A DNA stretch of 64,000 nt, taken from Polynucleobacter sp. 31A-FELB (lineage in GTDB: Bacteria; Pseudomonadota; Gammaproteobacteria; Burkholderiales; Burkholderiaceae). The notes under the pieces are model-generated. The model had not been told where the DNA came from. It worked only from the letters and a program-made list of their open reading frames with translations, and made no database searches. The position numbers and the translations under genes were made by a program. Of this stretch, positions 41,219 through 50,065 are shown one piece after another. Location of the stretch: NCBI RefSeq assembly GCF_018882405.1, contig NZ_JACVOO010000008.1, positions 1-64,000 on the forward strand, read 5' to 3'. How positions within the stretch are numbered: position 1 is the stretch's first letter; every line of letters begins with the position of its first letter.

Positions 41219-41244
41219 AAAAAAGAGGCCGAGGCCTCTTTTTT
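41219..41244. terminator. Bidirectional terminator after the DUF3422 gene
   Basis: AAAAGAGG and CCTCTTTT pair around a CCGAGG loop, with A- and T-runs on either side. It serves the rightward DUF3422 and leftward flavoprotein genes. Confidence 0.85.
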
Positions 41245-41262
41245 AATTGATGCAAATACTGC

Positions 41263-42540
41263 TTAACCCAGGCTATCAGCCCAGATGTTGTGCGCCCAGC
41301 CCCAAGCATAAACACCTTCAAGGGTGGATGGTGCAGGTGATAAGCCACCAGAACCTGGAACGGTCTTAAAGGTTTTCTCGGCAGCGTTGTATTGATGAAC
41401 GCTAGCAACGTGAACCACTTCGCGATCATTTACAAAGCTGTAGCAAGTATTGGTCAGCACTGGTGCTGGATTCACTTCCCAGCCACTCAATTCCGCCACG
41501 ATAGCTGCAGCCGCTACTTTGGCATGTTGGTTAGCCATATGTCCAGACTTCGGCATTAATGGCGCAATCTGAATAGAGTCACCCAATACGTGAATATCTT
41601 TGCGTGCAGTCGACTCAAAGTTCAGGAAGTTGACATTCACCCAGCGGCCATTGGAATTAGCCAAGCCAGTTTTGATGGCAATCTCACCAGCGGACATTTG
41701 CGGGAGAACGTTCAGTACATCAGCCTTAACATCATCCTCAACTTCGAGCTTAAGTGTTTTGGTTTTCGCATCAACACCAACTACATTGCTCTTTGGTCGG
41801 TACTCAATGATTCCAGCATACTGTTCAGCCCATACCTTCTTGAATAAGGCGCCCTTGGATGTCACATCTTGATTGGCATCCAAAATGACGACCTTACCTT
41901 TAGGGTTGTGAGTCTTGAGGTAGTTGGCAACCTGGCAGGCGCGCTCATAAGGTCCAGGAGGGCAGCGATATGGAGCTTCTGGGATCGTGATGGCAAAGGT
42001 GCCACCTTCACGCATGGCTGCAATCTGCTTATGCAAGGCAACTGTTTCTGGACCTGCTTTCCAAGCTTGGAGGGTCACACCATCTTTATTGGCTTGCGCT
42101 AAGCCCTCAATGCTTTTGAAGTTCAGTGAAACTCCGGGAGATACGATCGCTTTGTCGTAACGCAAAGTCTTGCCTGAGGCGAGCGTAACCGTTTTCTTAT
42201 CTGGATCAATGCTGCTGACGCTGTCTTGAATAATCTTGATGCCATGACGCTTGCTGAGAGTGTCATACGGAGATGTGATTTCAGCTAAAGTGCGTGAGCC
42301 ACCAATAACCAAATTGGACATTGGGCAGGAAATAAATGAGGTGTTAGGCTCAATCAAAGTTACTCGCGCAGTGTTATTGGAGAACAAGCGCAAATATTTA
42401 GCAGCAGTAGCGCCACCATATCCACCGCCGATAACTAGAATTTCTGCTTTTTGTAAAGTAGCTGCTTTTGTTTGGCTAGAGAGTCCTGCAAGTAGACCTA
42501 CTGCTGCAGCGCTCTGACCTATAAAATGTCGACGATCCAT
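41263..42540 (-). CDS. Flavocytochrome c sulfide dehydrogenase-like flavoprotein (FccB/SoxF)
   Basis: 425 aa. A twin-arginine-type signal (DRRHFIGQSAAAVGLLAG) sends it to the periplasm folded with FAD. The FAD site ILVIGGGYGGATAAKYL follows at about 34-50. Two cysteine segments (SFISCPMSN and APYRCPPGPYERAC) and the C-terminal domain fit the FccB/SoxF group, which oxidises sulfide and passes electrons to cytochrome c. The cytochrome c gene is 9 bases upstream. Sulfide as substrate is inferred; only the flavoprotein/cytochrome pairing is seen. Confidence 0.85.
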   Translation of the reverse strand: MDRRHFIGQSAAAVGLLAGLSSQTKAATLQKAEILVIGGGYGGATAAKYLRLFSNNTARVTLIEPNTSFISCPMSNLVIGGSRTLAEITSPYDTLSKRHGIKIIQDSVSSIDPDKKTVTLASGKTLRYDKAIVSPGVSLNFKSIEGLAQANKDGVTLQAWKAGPETVALHKQIAAMREGGTFAITIPEAPYRCPPGPYERACQVANYLKTHNPKGKVVILDANQDVTSKGALFKKVWAEQYAGIIEYRPKSNVVGVDAKTKTLKLEVEDDVKADVLNVLPQMSAGEIAIKTGLANSNGRWVNVNFLNFESTARKDIHVLGDSIQIAPLMPKSGHMANQHAKVAAAAIVAELSGWEVNPAPVLTNTCYSFVNDREVVHVASVHQYNAAEKTFKTVPGSGGLSPAPSTLEGVYAWGWAHNIWADSLG

Positions 42541-42549
42541 GGCGCCTCC

Positions 42550-42879
42550 TTATTGTTTCTTGCCAAGTTGATTGGCAATAGTGGTGAGTTGTTCGTCTGT
42601 ATAGCCTTTAGCAAGTTGCGGCATGATGGTGCCTTCGCGTGCGCCAGACTTAAATGCTTTTAATTGGGTCAGCATTTGTTCGCTAGTTAAGGTGTTGATC
42701 AGTGGCATACCGCCATCAACTACGCCTTTACCATCCGTGCCATGGCAATTGGCACAGGTTGCGGCGAGGCTACGTTTATATAGTTGGTCGGCGCTTTGTG
42801 CGAAGCTGAGTCCGCTCCACTGACTTAAGCCAATGAGAGCGCTAGTCACCAAAATGGGTTTTAAATACTTCACTTGCAT
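42550..42879 (-). CDS. Class I cytochrome c, partner of the FccB-like protein
   Basis: 109 aa. A signal peptide is followed by one heme site, C42-A-N-C45-H46, and the probable axial Met in GTIMPQLAKG (M86). A single heme domain and the gene order cytochrome-then-flavoprotein fit an FccA/SoxE-like electron acceptor. The stop is 9 bases before the flavoprotein start. It is the first gene of a leftward two-gene unit. Confidence 0.9.
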   Translation of the reverse strand: MQVKYLKPILVTSALIGLSQWSGLSFAQSADQLYKRSLAATCANCHGTDGKGVVDGGMPLINTLTSEQMLTQLKAFKSGAREGTIMPQLAKGYTDEQLTTIANQLGKKQ

Positions 42880-43060
42880 AGGGATTATCTCCGTCTTACA
42901 TACAGCTGTTCTTAGGATGATGCTGATTGACTCTATCTTAATCAGATGGGGATGGGATTGGTGGTTTTACTTAGATTGATTTTCAATAAGCTCAGAACCA
43001 AAAATGAGGGTGCCACTGATAGTTTTTAGTCTTCAGCTCTAAGACCTATAAACTAACGGT

Positions 43061-44782
43061 ATGCGTGGCTCTTTTACTTACCGAAATTCAATATTTATCC
43101 TACTTCTAGGTGTATTTACCTACTTGTATGGTTTGGATAGTCGCTTTGCTCCAAAGAATGGGGATGAGTATCCCTATATGCATATCGTCCGTATGACTGC
43201 TGATGCTGGAGCGTGGCTACCCCTTCAATCTGAAATGGATGGCATTAAAAATACCAAGCCGCCTTTGGTGTTTTGGGAGGGCATTGCTAGTACTGGGTGG
43301 GGTAGTGACTGGACGCTACTGGCACTGCGTTGGCCTAGTGTTTTATATACCGGCCTAACAGCCTTGTTCTTATTTCTGGCGGTAGCTCGGTATAGCGGCA
43401 AAAAGCAAACTGGCGTATTGGCAGCTTTGGTATGGCTTTCTTTTTTTGCGACCTATCGCTATGGCCGACCATTTTTGACGGATCCCCCCGAAGTGTTTTG
43501 GCTGAGCTTGCCATTCTTTGCATTGTTGTATTGGGGTAAAGCTGCTTTTGAATCCAAACTGCTATTTCCAGTATTGGCGGGAGCCTGCTTTGGTATGGCT
43601 TTACTGTCAAAGTCGTTTGCTTATATTGTTCCAGGCTCATTTGCCTTGGGTCTGTTTTACTGGCGCTGGCGTGAGTGGAGCATTCCGAAAGTCTTATTGC
43701 AAGACTTATACAAAGTGATATTAATTACTGTTCTGGCATTAGGTGTATTTGCACTCTGGTTTTTGCTAGACCCCTTCCCAGAGGCAGTCTGGAAAGAATT
43801 TGTTTTGGGGGAGAATGCCGGCAAGTTTGATGCGCGGAGCTCTAACTACCTTTTAGATCTAGTGCGTGGCGGTGACAGTATTTGGATGTTGGCTTTAACC
43901 ACCTTGGCGAATGCTGGGCTTTTTACCTTCGTATTGATTTCTGCTTTGATGCAATGTTGGAAGCAGCGGCGCTTTATATCGCTTGAAGAAGGCTTGTTGC
44001 TACTTTTGGTATTGGCATTCTTCATCGTATTTAGTTTGCCAAGCCAGCGCTCTGGCCGCTATCTATTGCCTGTGATGCCAGTCTTTGCTGCTTTGATTGC
44101 AATGTACTGGGATCGATTGCCTTTATGGGGATTCCGAATCGCATTGCTATTGCAGTTGATATTACTTTCTGCTCTTGCTTGGGTCGGCGGAAATTTGCAG
44201 CTCTCGAATTTCTTAGGTCAGCCTGGTATCTGGAATTACTCCCCAGGGCACTGGGTCTTTATGGGGCTTGCAATCGCTCTGGTACTAGTGGGTATATTCA
44301 ACCGTGAACGCTGCAAGACTATTGCTTTGGCAGCTTGCTTTTTTTGCTACTGTGCGCTCACTAGTAGCTTGGCTCCGCTGGAAGGTGCATTGGGCCGATA
44401 CTCACAATCCACCATTCAGGGAGTTGTTGGGCAAGATGTTTGGGTGCCCTGCGACTATCGCGCCAAGGATGAGGAGTATCGACTCTTATTGCCAGGTGCA
44501 ACATTGCATGGCTATTTGGCCAAAGATGCTAACCAAATCGATTTATTAAGCAGCACTTATCCATTGGTAGCACTTCAATCCCCGATCGGCGTAGAGCCTG
44601 AACTTTGTGACTCTTGCAAGATCGTGGGCAAGCGCATGGAGATGCGAGCCCGTCATTCTGATGCGGAGATTCGGGCGATACTTAAAGGTCATATTGGAGA
44701 GCACCTGTTTGTGAATGAATATTTAGTTTCTACACCTGCAACAATTACGTTGCCAGTAGTGGGTAAGGACGCCTGTAGATGA
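43061..44782 (+). CDS. ArnT-like (PMT/GT83-type) membrane glycosyltransferase
   Basis: 573 aa with about 11-12 membrane helices. The first periplasmic loop has the acidic motif KNGDEYPYMH, and PFLTDPPEVFWL follows, as in ArnT and related polyprenyl-phosphate-sugar transferases. Such enzymes move a sugar from undecaprenyl phosphate to lipid A or another acceptor in the periplasm. Donor and acceptor are unknown. The next gene overlaps its stop by 4 bases. A possible -10 box TATAAA (43047-43052) lies 8 bases before the ATG. Confidence 0.85.
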   Translation: MRGSFTYRNSIFILLLGVFTYLYGLDSRFAPKNGDEYPYMHIVRMTADAGAWLPLQSEMDGIKNTKPPLVFWEGIASTGWGSDWTLLALRWPSVLYTGLTALFLFLAVARYSGKKQTGVLAALVWLSFFATYRYGRPFLTDPPEVFWLSLPFFALLYWGKAAFESKLLFPVLAGACFGMALLSKSFAYIVPGSFALGLFYWRWREWSIPKVLLQDLYKVILITVLALGVFALWFLLDPFPEAVWKEFVLGENAGKFDARSSNYLLDLVRGGDSIWMLALTTLANAGLFTFVLISALMQCWKQRRFISLEEGLLLLLVLAFFIVFSLPSQRSGRYLLPVMPVFAALIAMYWDRLPLWGFRIALLLQLILLSALAWVGGNLQLSNFLGQPGIWNYSPGHWVFMGLAIALVLVGIFNRERCKTIALAACFFCYCALTSSLAPLEGALGRYSQSTIQGVVGQDVWVPCDYRAKDEEYRLLLPGATLHGYLAKDANQIDLLSSTYPLVALQSPIGVEPELCDSCKIVGKRMEMRARHSDAEIRAILKGHIGEHLFVNEYLVSTPATITLPVVGKDACR

Positions 44783-46026
44783 GCCGTGTAATTGCCTTTT
44801 GTTTCTTATTACTTGCCTCGGTACTGGGCTACATCCACATTGATAGTCGTCCTGCATGGGCACCTTTTGCTAGTATCTACCCAGTTGATATTGCAAATCC
44901 AGTCGAGGATTCTCCTGAGTCGCCTGAAAGTAATAAACCTGCAAAGAATTTAAAAAATGCTGCACCAGTAAAACAGGCGCAACCCAGCTTGAGGACGGAT
45001 TGGTTGCCCGATACGGGAGCCCCCTCGGTGCATGCGGCCTCTTTAATTACGCTAAAGGATGGTGCGGTGAGGGCCTTCTGGTTTGCGGGAAGTCGAGAGG
45101 GTGCACTAGATGTGGCTATTTATACAGCCGTCTTTGATCCACAGGCATCCAGGTGGAGTGCTCCAACTGTTGTAATGGATAGAGTCAGCGCAGAAAAAGG
45201 TTTGTCCCGCTACATTGCTAAATTAGGCAACCCCGTTCCAGCCAGAATGGCTGATGGTCGTATGCAGTTATTTTTTGTCACTGTCTCTATTGGGGGTTGG
45301 GCAGGCAGTTCCATTTCATCAGTAATTTCAGATGATGAAGGTTTAACTTGGGGTCAGCCCCAGCGCTTAATTAGCTCTCCACTAATCAATCTCAGCACCT
45401 TGGTAAAGTCGCCAGCTATGTTATTTACGGATGGGCGACTAGGCTTGCCGGCATATCACGAGTGGATTGGCCGCTTTGGGGAGTTCCTCAGAATTGATGC
45501 GAATCGGGTGATTGATAAGCGACGCATGAGTTCAGGTAGGGGCGCGATTCAGCCTGTAGTCTTTGCTGATGGACCGCAAGATGCAAGTGCTTTTTTCCGT
45601 CAAACTCGGTCCAGCTCTCAACTAAAACAAATTCCCGTTAGCGAAACCAAGGATGCTGGGCAGTCTTGGGTAGCAACAAAAGATCTCGAGATTCCAAATC
45701 CCAATTCAGCTATTGCCGCGCTGACTTTGGTTAATGGCACGAGATTGATGGTCCTCAATAATATTGAGGCAGGTCGCTATCGTTTGGTAATGGTTATGCA
45801 TGAATCCAATTCTGCCCAATGGCAGGTAATACAAGTGCTTGAAGATGATGAATCTTTAGCTAATGATCAGCGTCGAGAGTTTTCGTATCCATACTTAATT
45901 TCTGCCAATGGTGAAGACGCGCATCTTGCTTATACCTGGGATAGAAAAAAGATTAGGCATGTTTACTTTCCGGCTGCCTGGTTTAAGCAGGCCGTAAGTA
46001 GTCTTAAAGAAAAGGAAGCGCAATGA
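44779..46026 (+). CDS. BNR/sialidase-like beta-propeller protein
   Basis: 415 aa. An N-terminal membrane anchor or uncleaved signal (VIAFCFLLLASVLGYIHID) is followed by a Pro/Lys linker (about 35-70) and a six-bladed propeller. Asp-box motifs are seen as SDDEGLTWG (near 184) and ETKDAGQSW (near 289), with FAGSREGALDVAIY near the start. It resembles exo-alpha-sialidase family proteins, but real sialidase activity is not shown and the arginine triad cannot be placed with confidence. It overlaps both neighbours by 4 bases. Confidence 0.82.
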   Translation: MSRVIAFCFLLLASVLGYIHIDSRPAWAPFASIYPVDIANPVEDSPESPESNKPAKNLKNAAPVKQAQPSLRTDWLPDTGAPSVHAASLITLKDGAVRAFWFAGSREGALDVAIYTAVFDPQASRWSAPTVVMDRVSAEKGLSRYIAKLGNPVPARMADGRMQLFFVTVSIGGWAGSSISSVISDDEGLTWGQPQRLISSPLINLSTLVKSPAMLFTDGRLGLPAYHEWIGRFGEFLRIDANRVIDKRRMSSGRGAIQPVVFADGPQDASAFFRQTRSSSQLKQIPVSETKDAGQSWVATKDLEIPNPNSAIAALTLVNGTRLMVLNNIEAGRYRLVMVMHESNSAQWQVIQVLEDDESLANDQRREFSYPYLISANGEDAHLAYTWDRKKIRHVYFPAAWFKQAVSSLKEKEAQ

Positions 46027-46646
46027 TCGCCTCATATTTACAGCCCATTGCCTTGTTGGAGATGTCGCTTACTTGCGTGGTAGTACTCATTGCGCTTTTG
46101 CAAAAGCTGAGTTCAAAAGAGATTCCATTTGCAGTACGCATTGTCTTGGCCCTACTATTGACCAACTTGTTTTTCTGGCCGCTAGGAATGTCACTGGAAT
46201 TGCCTTTATCTGCCTATGTACGGGGCGTCACTGGTGATCTCAGTATCGTAACCTTGCTCTTGTTGTGGAGCTCGATGCTTCCCTCTGCTAAAAAGACACC
46301 GCTTGGATTTAAGGTGCCGCTGGCACTGATTGCTATTGCGTTTTACCCGTTGGCGCTTGGCTTTGGCATGATGGATCCTTACGCATGGGGTTATGGCTCC
46401 ATTGGTTTCTTGGTGGCTGTCGTCCTCTTCGCCATTGTTTGCGGTCTCGCTGGTTGGACTAAGGGTGTTTGGATTTTTTCTTTTGCGATCATTGCCTGGG
46501 CAGCGCATTGGCACGAATCAGCAAACCTTTGGGACTATCTCCTGGATCCTTTCTTGGCTATATGGGCTCTGTTTGCTATCCCCAATGCAATCTATCGCAA
46601 GCGTCGTGAGAAGATGCAGTCGGGCTACCTCTTCAGGGCGGGCTGA
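46023..46646 (+). CDS. Membrane protein of unknown function (third gene of the glycosyltransferase unit)
   Basis: 207 aa with six or so hydrophobic helices and little soluble sequence, ending in a basic tail (IYRKRREKMQ). No family is recognised. Its ATG overlaps the propeller-protein stop by 4 bases, so it is surely translated with the two genes before it and probably works with them. A terminator follows. Confidence 0.75.
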   Translation: MIASYLQPIALLEMSLTCVVVLIALLQKLSSKEIPFAVRIVLALLLTNLFFWPLGMSLELPLSAYVRGVTGDLSIVTLLLLWSSMLPSAKKTPLGFKVPLALIAIAFYPLALGFGMMDPYAWGYGSIGFLVAVVLFAIVCGLAGWTKGVWIFSFAIIAWAAHWHESANLWDYLLDPFLAIWALFAIPNAIYRKRREKMQSGYLFRAG

Positions 46647-46684
46647 TTATTTCCATCCAATTTACTCAGTGAATTTTAGGTAAG

Positions 46685-46713
46685 AAAAAAGCCAGCAGAT
46701 CGCTGGCTTTTTT
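46685..46713. terminator. Bidirectional terminator between the membrane-protein and Bug genes
   Basis: An A-run, GCCAGC, loop AGATC, GCTGGC and a T-run form a clean intrinsic terminator that works for both convergent genes. Confidence 0.9.
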
Positions 46714-46732
46714 GTTTAATGCTATTCCGGAA

Positions 46733-47725
46733 TTAATCTGGAATATTTGCTTTACGAATGACTGGACCCCAGACGTTGATTTCTTTCTCAAGGTGATCCT
46801 TGAGACCCTTGGAGGATACTTTCTCCATTGGCACGATATCGATGTTGGCATCGTTCAAACGTTTTTGAACGTCAGGAGAATTCAATGCTTTCTTCAGAGC
46901 AGCATTGATTTTGTCCTGGATTGGCTGTGGAACGCCTTTTGGAACATACACACCATGCCAAACTTTCACCTCAAAGCCTTTGAGGCCTTGTTCGTTCAAG
47001 GTTGGTACGTTTGGAATTGCTGGCAAACGTTTCATAGTTGTTGTACCGAACGCTTTTACACGGCCATCCTTGATGTAAGGAATAGTTTGTGTAGTTTGGT
47101 CGCACAAGAGGTCAACCTGTCCACCCAAGAGGTCGGTCAAAGCAGGGCCGGTACCTTTGTATGGAATGTTGGTCAGTTTGATGCCCATACGGCTTTGGAA
47201 CAATAGACCGCACAACTGAGATACTGCGCCAGGACCGGCGTTAGCCATTGTTACTTTTGAGCCATTAGCCTTGATATAGGCTTCGAGCTCTTTAAAGTTA
47301 TTTGCAGGCAAATCTTTTTTACCTAGCAAAACCATTGGCACATCAGCAACTTGGCCGATGTAATCAAAGCTAGTCATTGGGTCATAGGGGAGTTTGTCAT
47401 ACAGCGCATTTGCTGTAGCCATACCCATGTGGTGAATGTACATTGTGTATCCATCGGGAGCTGCGCGAGCTACCTTAGTGGAGGCAATCGTGCCACCAGC
47501 ACCAGGAACGTTCTCAACCACCACTGTTTGACCTAAAGCTTGACCCATTGGCACTGCAATTAAGCGTGCGATAGAGTCAGTTGGGCCACCAGCAGCAAAT
47601 GGAACAATTAATTGAATGGATTTTGTAGGCCAATCCTTTTGGGCGGATGCAATATTGCTACCCAATAAAGTGCTGGCGCTAACAACCGCAGCAATACCAG
47701 CGAAAAGGGTTTTCTTTAATTTCAT
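46733..47725 (-). CDS. Bug-family (TctC-type) periplasmic solute-binding protein
   Basis: 330 aa. A signal peptide (cut after NIASA) precedes the fold of tripartite tricarboxylate receptors: WPTKSIQLIVPFAAGGPTD, VVENVPGAGGTIAS and DLLGGQVDLLCD. Bug proteins bind carboxylates. It is the last gene of the leftward hydratase/lyase run, 59 bases after the lyase gene. TctAB membrane genes are absent here, as is common for Bug proteins. The neighbours suggest a C5 or C4 dicarboxylate ligand. Confidence 0.92.
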   Translation of the reverse strand: MKLKKTLFAGIAAVVSASTLLGSNIASAQKDWPTKSIQLIVPFAAGGPTDSIARLIAVPMGQALGQTVVVENVPGAGGTIASTKVARAAPDGYTMYIHHMGMATANALYDKLPYDPMTSFDYIGQVADVPMVLLGKKDLPANNFKELEAYIKANGSKVTMANAGPGAVSQLCGLLFQSRMGIKLTNIPYKGTGPALTDLLGGQVDLLCDQTTQTIPYIKDGRVKAFGTTTMKRLPAIPNVPTLNEQGLKGFEVKVWHGVYVPKGVPQPIQDKINAALKKALNSPDVQKRLNDANIDIVPMEKVSSKGLKDHLEKEINVWGPVIRKANIPD

Positions 47726-47784
47726 TTATGTCTCCGTTAATGTGTAATGCATGCTAATTTTGCCACTTTTAAACACTATCGGCT

Positions 47785-48630
47785 TTAGGGTTTACCAGCA
47801 AGTGCAAGTGTTCTTTGGGCTAATAAAACTACTGGCCGATCAATCATGCGGCCATCTAATTTGACTGCGCCACCTTTGGATGCCTTGTCAGCTTCAATCA
47901 CGCGATGCGCCCAAGAGATCTCTGCGGCTGTAGGCATAAAGGAATCCTTAACCAAGGAAACCTGTTTTGGATGAATACACAGCTTGCCTCCGAACCCCAT
48001 TCGTTTAGCGCGCTCTGCATCTTCAGTAATGCGCTCAATATTGTCTGTAGAAGGAGTAACCCCATCAATTGGAGGGGCAATCTGAGCTAAGCGCGAGGCC
48101 AACACAATCTGAAAGCGGGCAGTTTGCAATTCAGTTTCTTGTGCATCACACACCATTCCTAAGTCAGCCTGCAAATCAATATTGCCCAATGCCAGACGCA
48201 ACACCTGTTCAGAGTTTGCGATCTCATTAAGGCGATCAAGGCCGATGGCGGTTTCAATCATCGGAATGATTGCTGTATTTGGCAGGATTTGTGCTGCACC
48301 ATTAATTTGGTCGAGAGATTCACTTTTCGGAATGAGTAAGCAGGCAGCATCTAATTCTTGGACCAAGATGAGGTCAGCAGCATAAAAGCGACTACCAGGA
48401 GAATTTGAGCGAATGATTAGGCGCTTTTTTTGTTCTGCAGTAAATGTAGGCCAAGCAGTACGTATAGCTGCGCGGGCAGATTCTTTGTCTTCCTCGGCTA
48501 CGGCATCTTCTAAATCGATGATGACGCCATCGGCACCACTATCCAAAGCTTTTATAAAACGTTCTGGGCGCGTGCCCGGAACAAATAAGAAGGTGCTGCT
48601 AAAGCCGATGGGTGTATCAAGTGGATTCAT
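47785..48630 (-). CDS. CitE-like CoA-ester lyase (HpcH/HpaI aldolase family)
   Basis: 281 aa. FLFVPGTRPERFIKALDSGA and VIIDLEDAVAEEDK are the hallmarks of the citrate-lyase-beta group; IPMIETAIGL and LGNIDLQADLG carry the metal-binding residues. Stand-alone members cleave malyl-CoA or (S)-citramalyl-CoA. Next to a mesaconyl-CoA-hydratase-like gene, citramalyl-CoA lyase (to acetyl-CoA and pyruvate) is the most likely role, but this is inference. Confidence 0.85.
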   Translation of the reverse strand: MNPLDTPIGFSSTFLFVPGTRPERFIKALDSGADGVIIDLEDAVAEEDKESARAAIRTAWPTFTAEQKKRLIIRSNSPGSRFYAADLILVQELDAACLLIPKSESLDQINGAAQILPNTAIIPMIETAIGLDRLNEIANSEQVLRLALGNIDLQADLGMVCDAQETELQTARFQIVLASRLAQIAPPIDGVTPSTDNIERITEDAERAKRMGFGGKLCIHPKQVSLVKDSFMPTAAEISWAHRVIEADKASKGGAVKLDGRMIDRPVVLLAQRTLALAGKP

Positions 48631-48681
48631 ATGTGTGGCTTTGTTAAGTGTGAAACAAAAAAGAAAATATGCAATTGAGAA

Positions 48682-50052
48682 TTACGAGACCAATCTTCCA
48701 ATCTTGGACTGCTTACGAATATTCCACAAGCGTTCAATGGCAACACTCATCTCGCTTGGCGTTGCACCACCGCTAAATGCGGCAAGGCGCATGGCTTTAT
48801 CCGTAATTTCAGCGCGACTGAGGGTATTACCAGGGTCGCCCTTAGGCTCATCAATGCGACCTTCTAATACTTCGCCATTATTTAAATAGACTTTGACTTT
48901 GCCAATCCAGCGTTGAGGATAGGCACCATCCACTTCTGGATCTAAAGTCATGGTGACGCGATCTCGAAACGCGCAAATTGCTTGATCATGAAAATGTTGA
49001 TCGAATTCTTGCAGACCGGCAAATTGATAATGGGCAATCAATGCGAGTACCGTCCCCATTGAGAATTTGGATTGATGCACCGTTGCGGGCTCTGTAACTG
49101 GGCCAAGTACATCGATTGCACCTTGGTGAACCAGCGTTTCTACTTTAGCGATATCACTGGGTTGGAGTTGGTGCGCTAGCATGACTTGTAATAAAGCATC
49201 TGCAGCGGGGTGGGTATGACGACATGAGGCGTGATATTTAAAGCTGGTCTCCGCAATAGTCCAGCGACTACCTAATCGATCAATCAACTTGCTAGGGTCT
49301 GCATCGCTCGACATGCCGGCAGCTAAACCTTGCTTTCCTTCTAGGATATGTTCCGCACCAGTAAAACCAGATTGCGCTAAGTATGCAGACATCAAGCCAG
49401 TAGAGGCGGCGTGCGCGGTATGTAATTGCTTGGAGTCAGCGGCATCACGTAGAAATTCCCAAAGACCAGCGGATTGCGTTCCCGCAGAACCAAAAGCGTG
49501 CAACATTTGGGTAGGATTCAATTTAAGTAAATGACCCACAGCTGCCGCCGCCGCCAAGGTACCCGCAGTACCCGTCGTGTGAAATATCTTGTAATGCGAG
49601 CGACCTAGAAATTCACCAACCCGAATACCGACTTCATAACCAGCAACAGCCGCAACCAACAGATCTTCACCTGAGGCGCCAATCGTTTGCGCTGTCGCTA
49701 ATGCTGCAGGAAATACCACGGTGGCTGGATGAAATACAGAACCATTGTGGACATCATCTTGCTCAGCAACGTGTGATGCTGCTGCATTAGCAAGCGCGGC
49801 CAAGAAGGGGCTTGAGTTGGCTCGCTTAATCAGAATTTCTGCAGAGCCAGGATTGGCAGCATTAAAGCCGCCCATGTTTTGCGCAAACTGCGTAATCGTT
49901 TCTACTGGACGCGATCCTTTGCCAGCAATTGCTGAGCCAAACCAATCGACTAATAAATCTTCCGTGCGGGCAATCACCTCTTCAGGAATATCGCCAATCT
50001 TTAATTCTGAAGCAAATGTAGCTAAGGCCTTGGATGCGTGCGGGGTCGTCAT
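48682..50052 (-). CDS. MmgE/PrpD family protein
   Basis: 456 aa. The all-helical N-terminal domain has DWFGSAIAGKGSRP and the long motif AGYEVGIRVGEFLG; KYHASCRHTHPAADA is the substrate-site region. The family includes 2-methylcitrate dehydratase, cis-aconitate decarboxylase and iminodisuccinate epimerase. Full propionate genes (prpB, prpC) are absent here. With a hydratase and lyase on either side, a role on itaconate-, citramalate- or aconitate-type acids is plausible. It lies 13 bases after the hydratase gene. Confidence 0.85.
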   Translation of the reverse strand: MTTPHASKALATFASELKIGDIPEEVIARTEDLLVDWFGSAIAGKGSRPVETITQFAQNMGGFNAANPGSAEILIKRANSSPFLAALANAAASHVAEQDDVHNGSVFHPATVVFPAALATAQTIGASGEDLLVAAVAGYEVGIRVGEFLGRSHYKIFHTTGTAGTLAAAAAVGHLLKLNPTQMLHAFGSAGTQSAGLWEFLRDAADSKQLHTAHAASTGLMSAYLAQSGFTGAEHILEGKQGLAAGMSSDADPSKLIDRLGSRWTIAETSFKYHASCRHTHPAADALLQVMLAHQLQPSDIAKVETLVHQGAIDVLGPVTEPATVHQSKFSMGTVLALIAHYQFAGLQEFDQHFHDQAICAFRDRVTMTLDPEVDGAYPQRWIGKVKVYLNNGEVLEGRIDEPKGDPGNTLSRAEITDKAMRLAAFSGGATPSEMSVAIERLWNIRKQSKIGRLVS

Positions 50053-50065
50053 GACTAAATAAGCC

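Noticed and set aside
46712-47206. Rightward 164-codon frame opposite the Bug receptor
   Set aside because: It begins inside the terminator region and is fully antisense to a clear Bug gene; Cys/Trp/Phe-rich composition is not protein-like.
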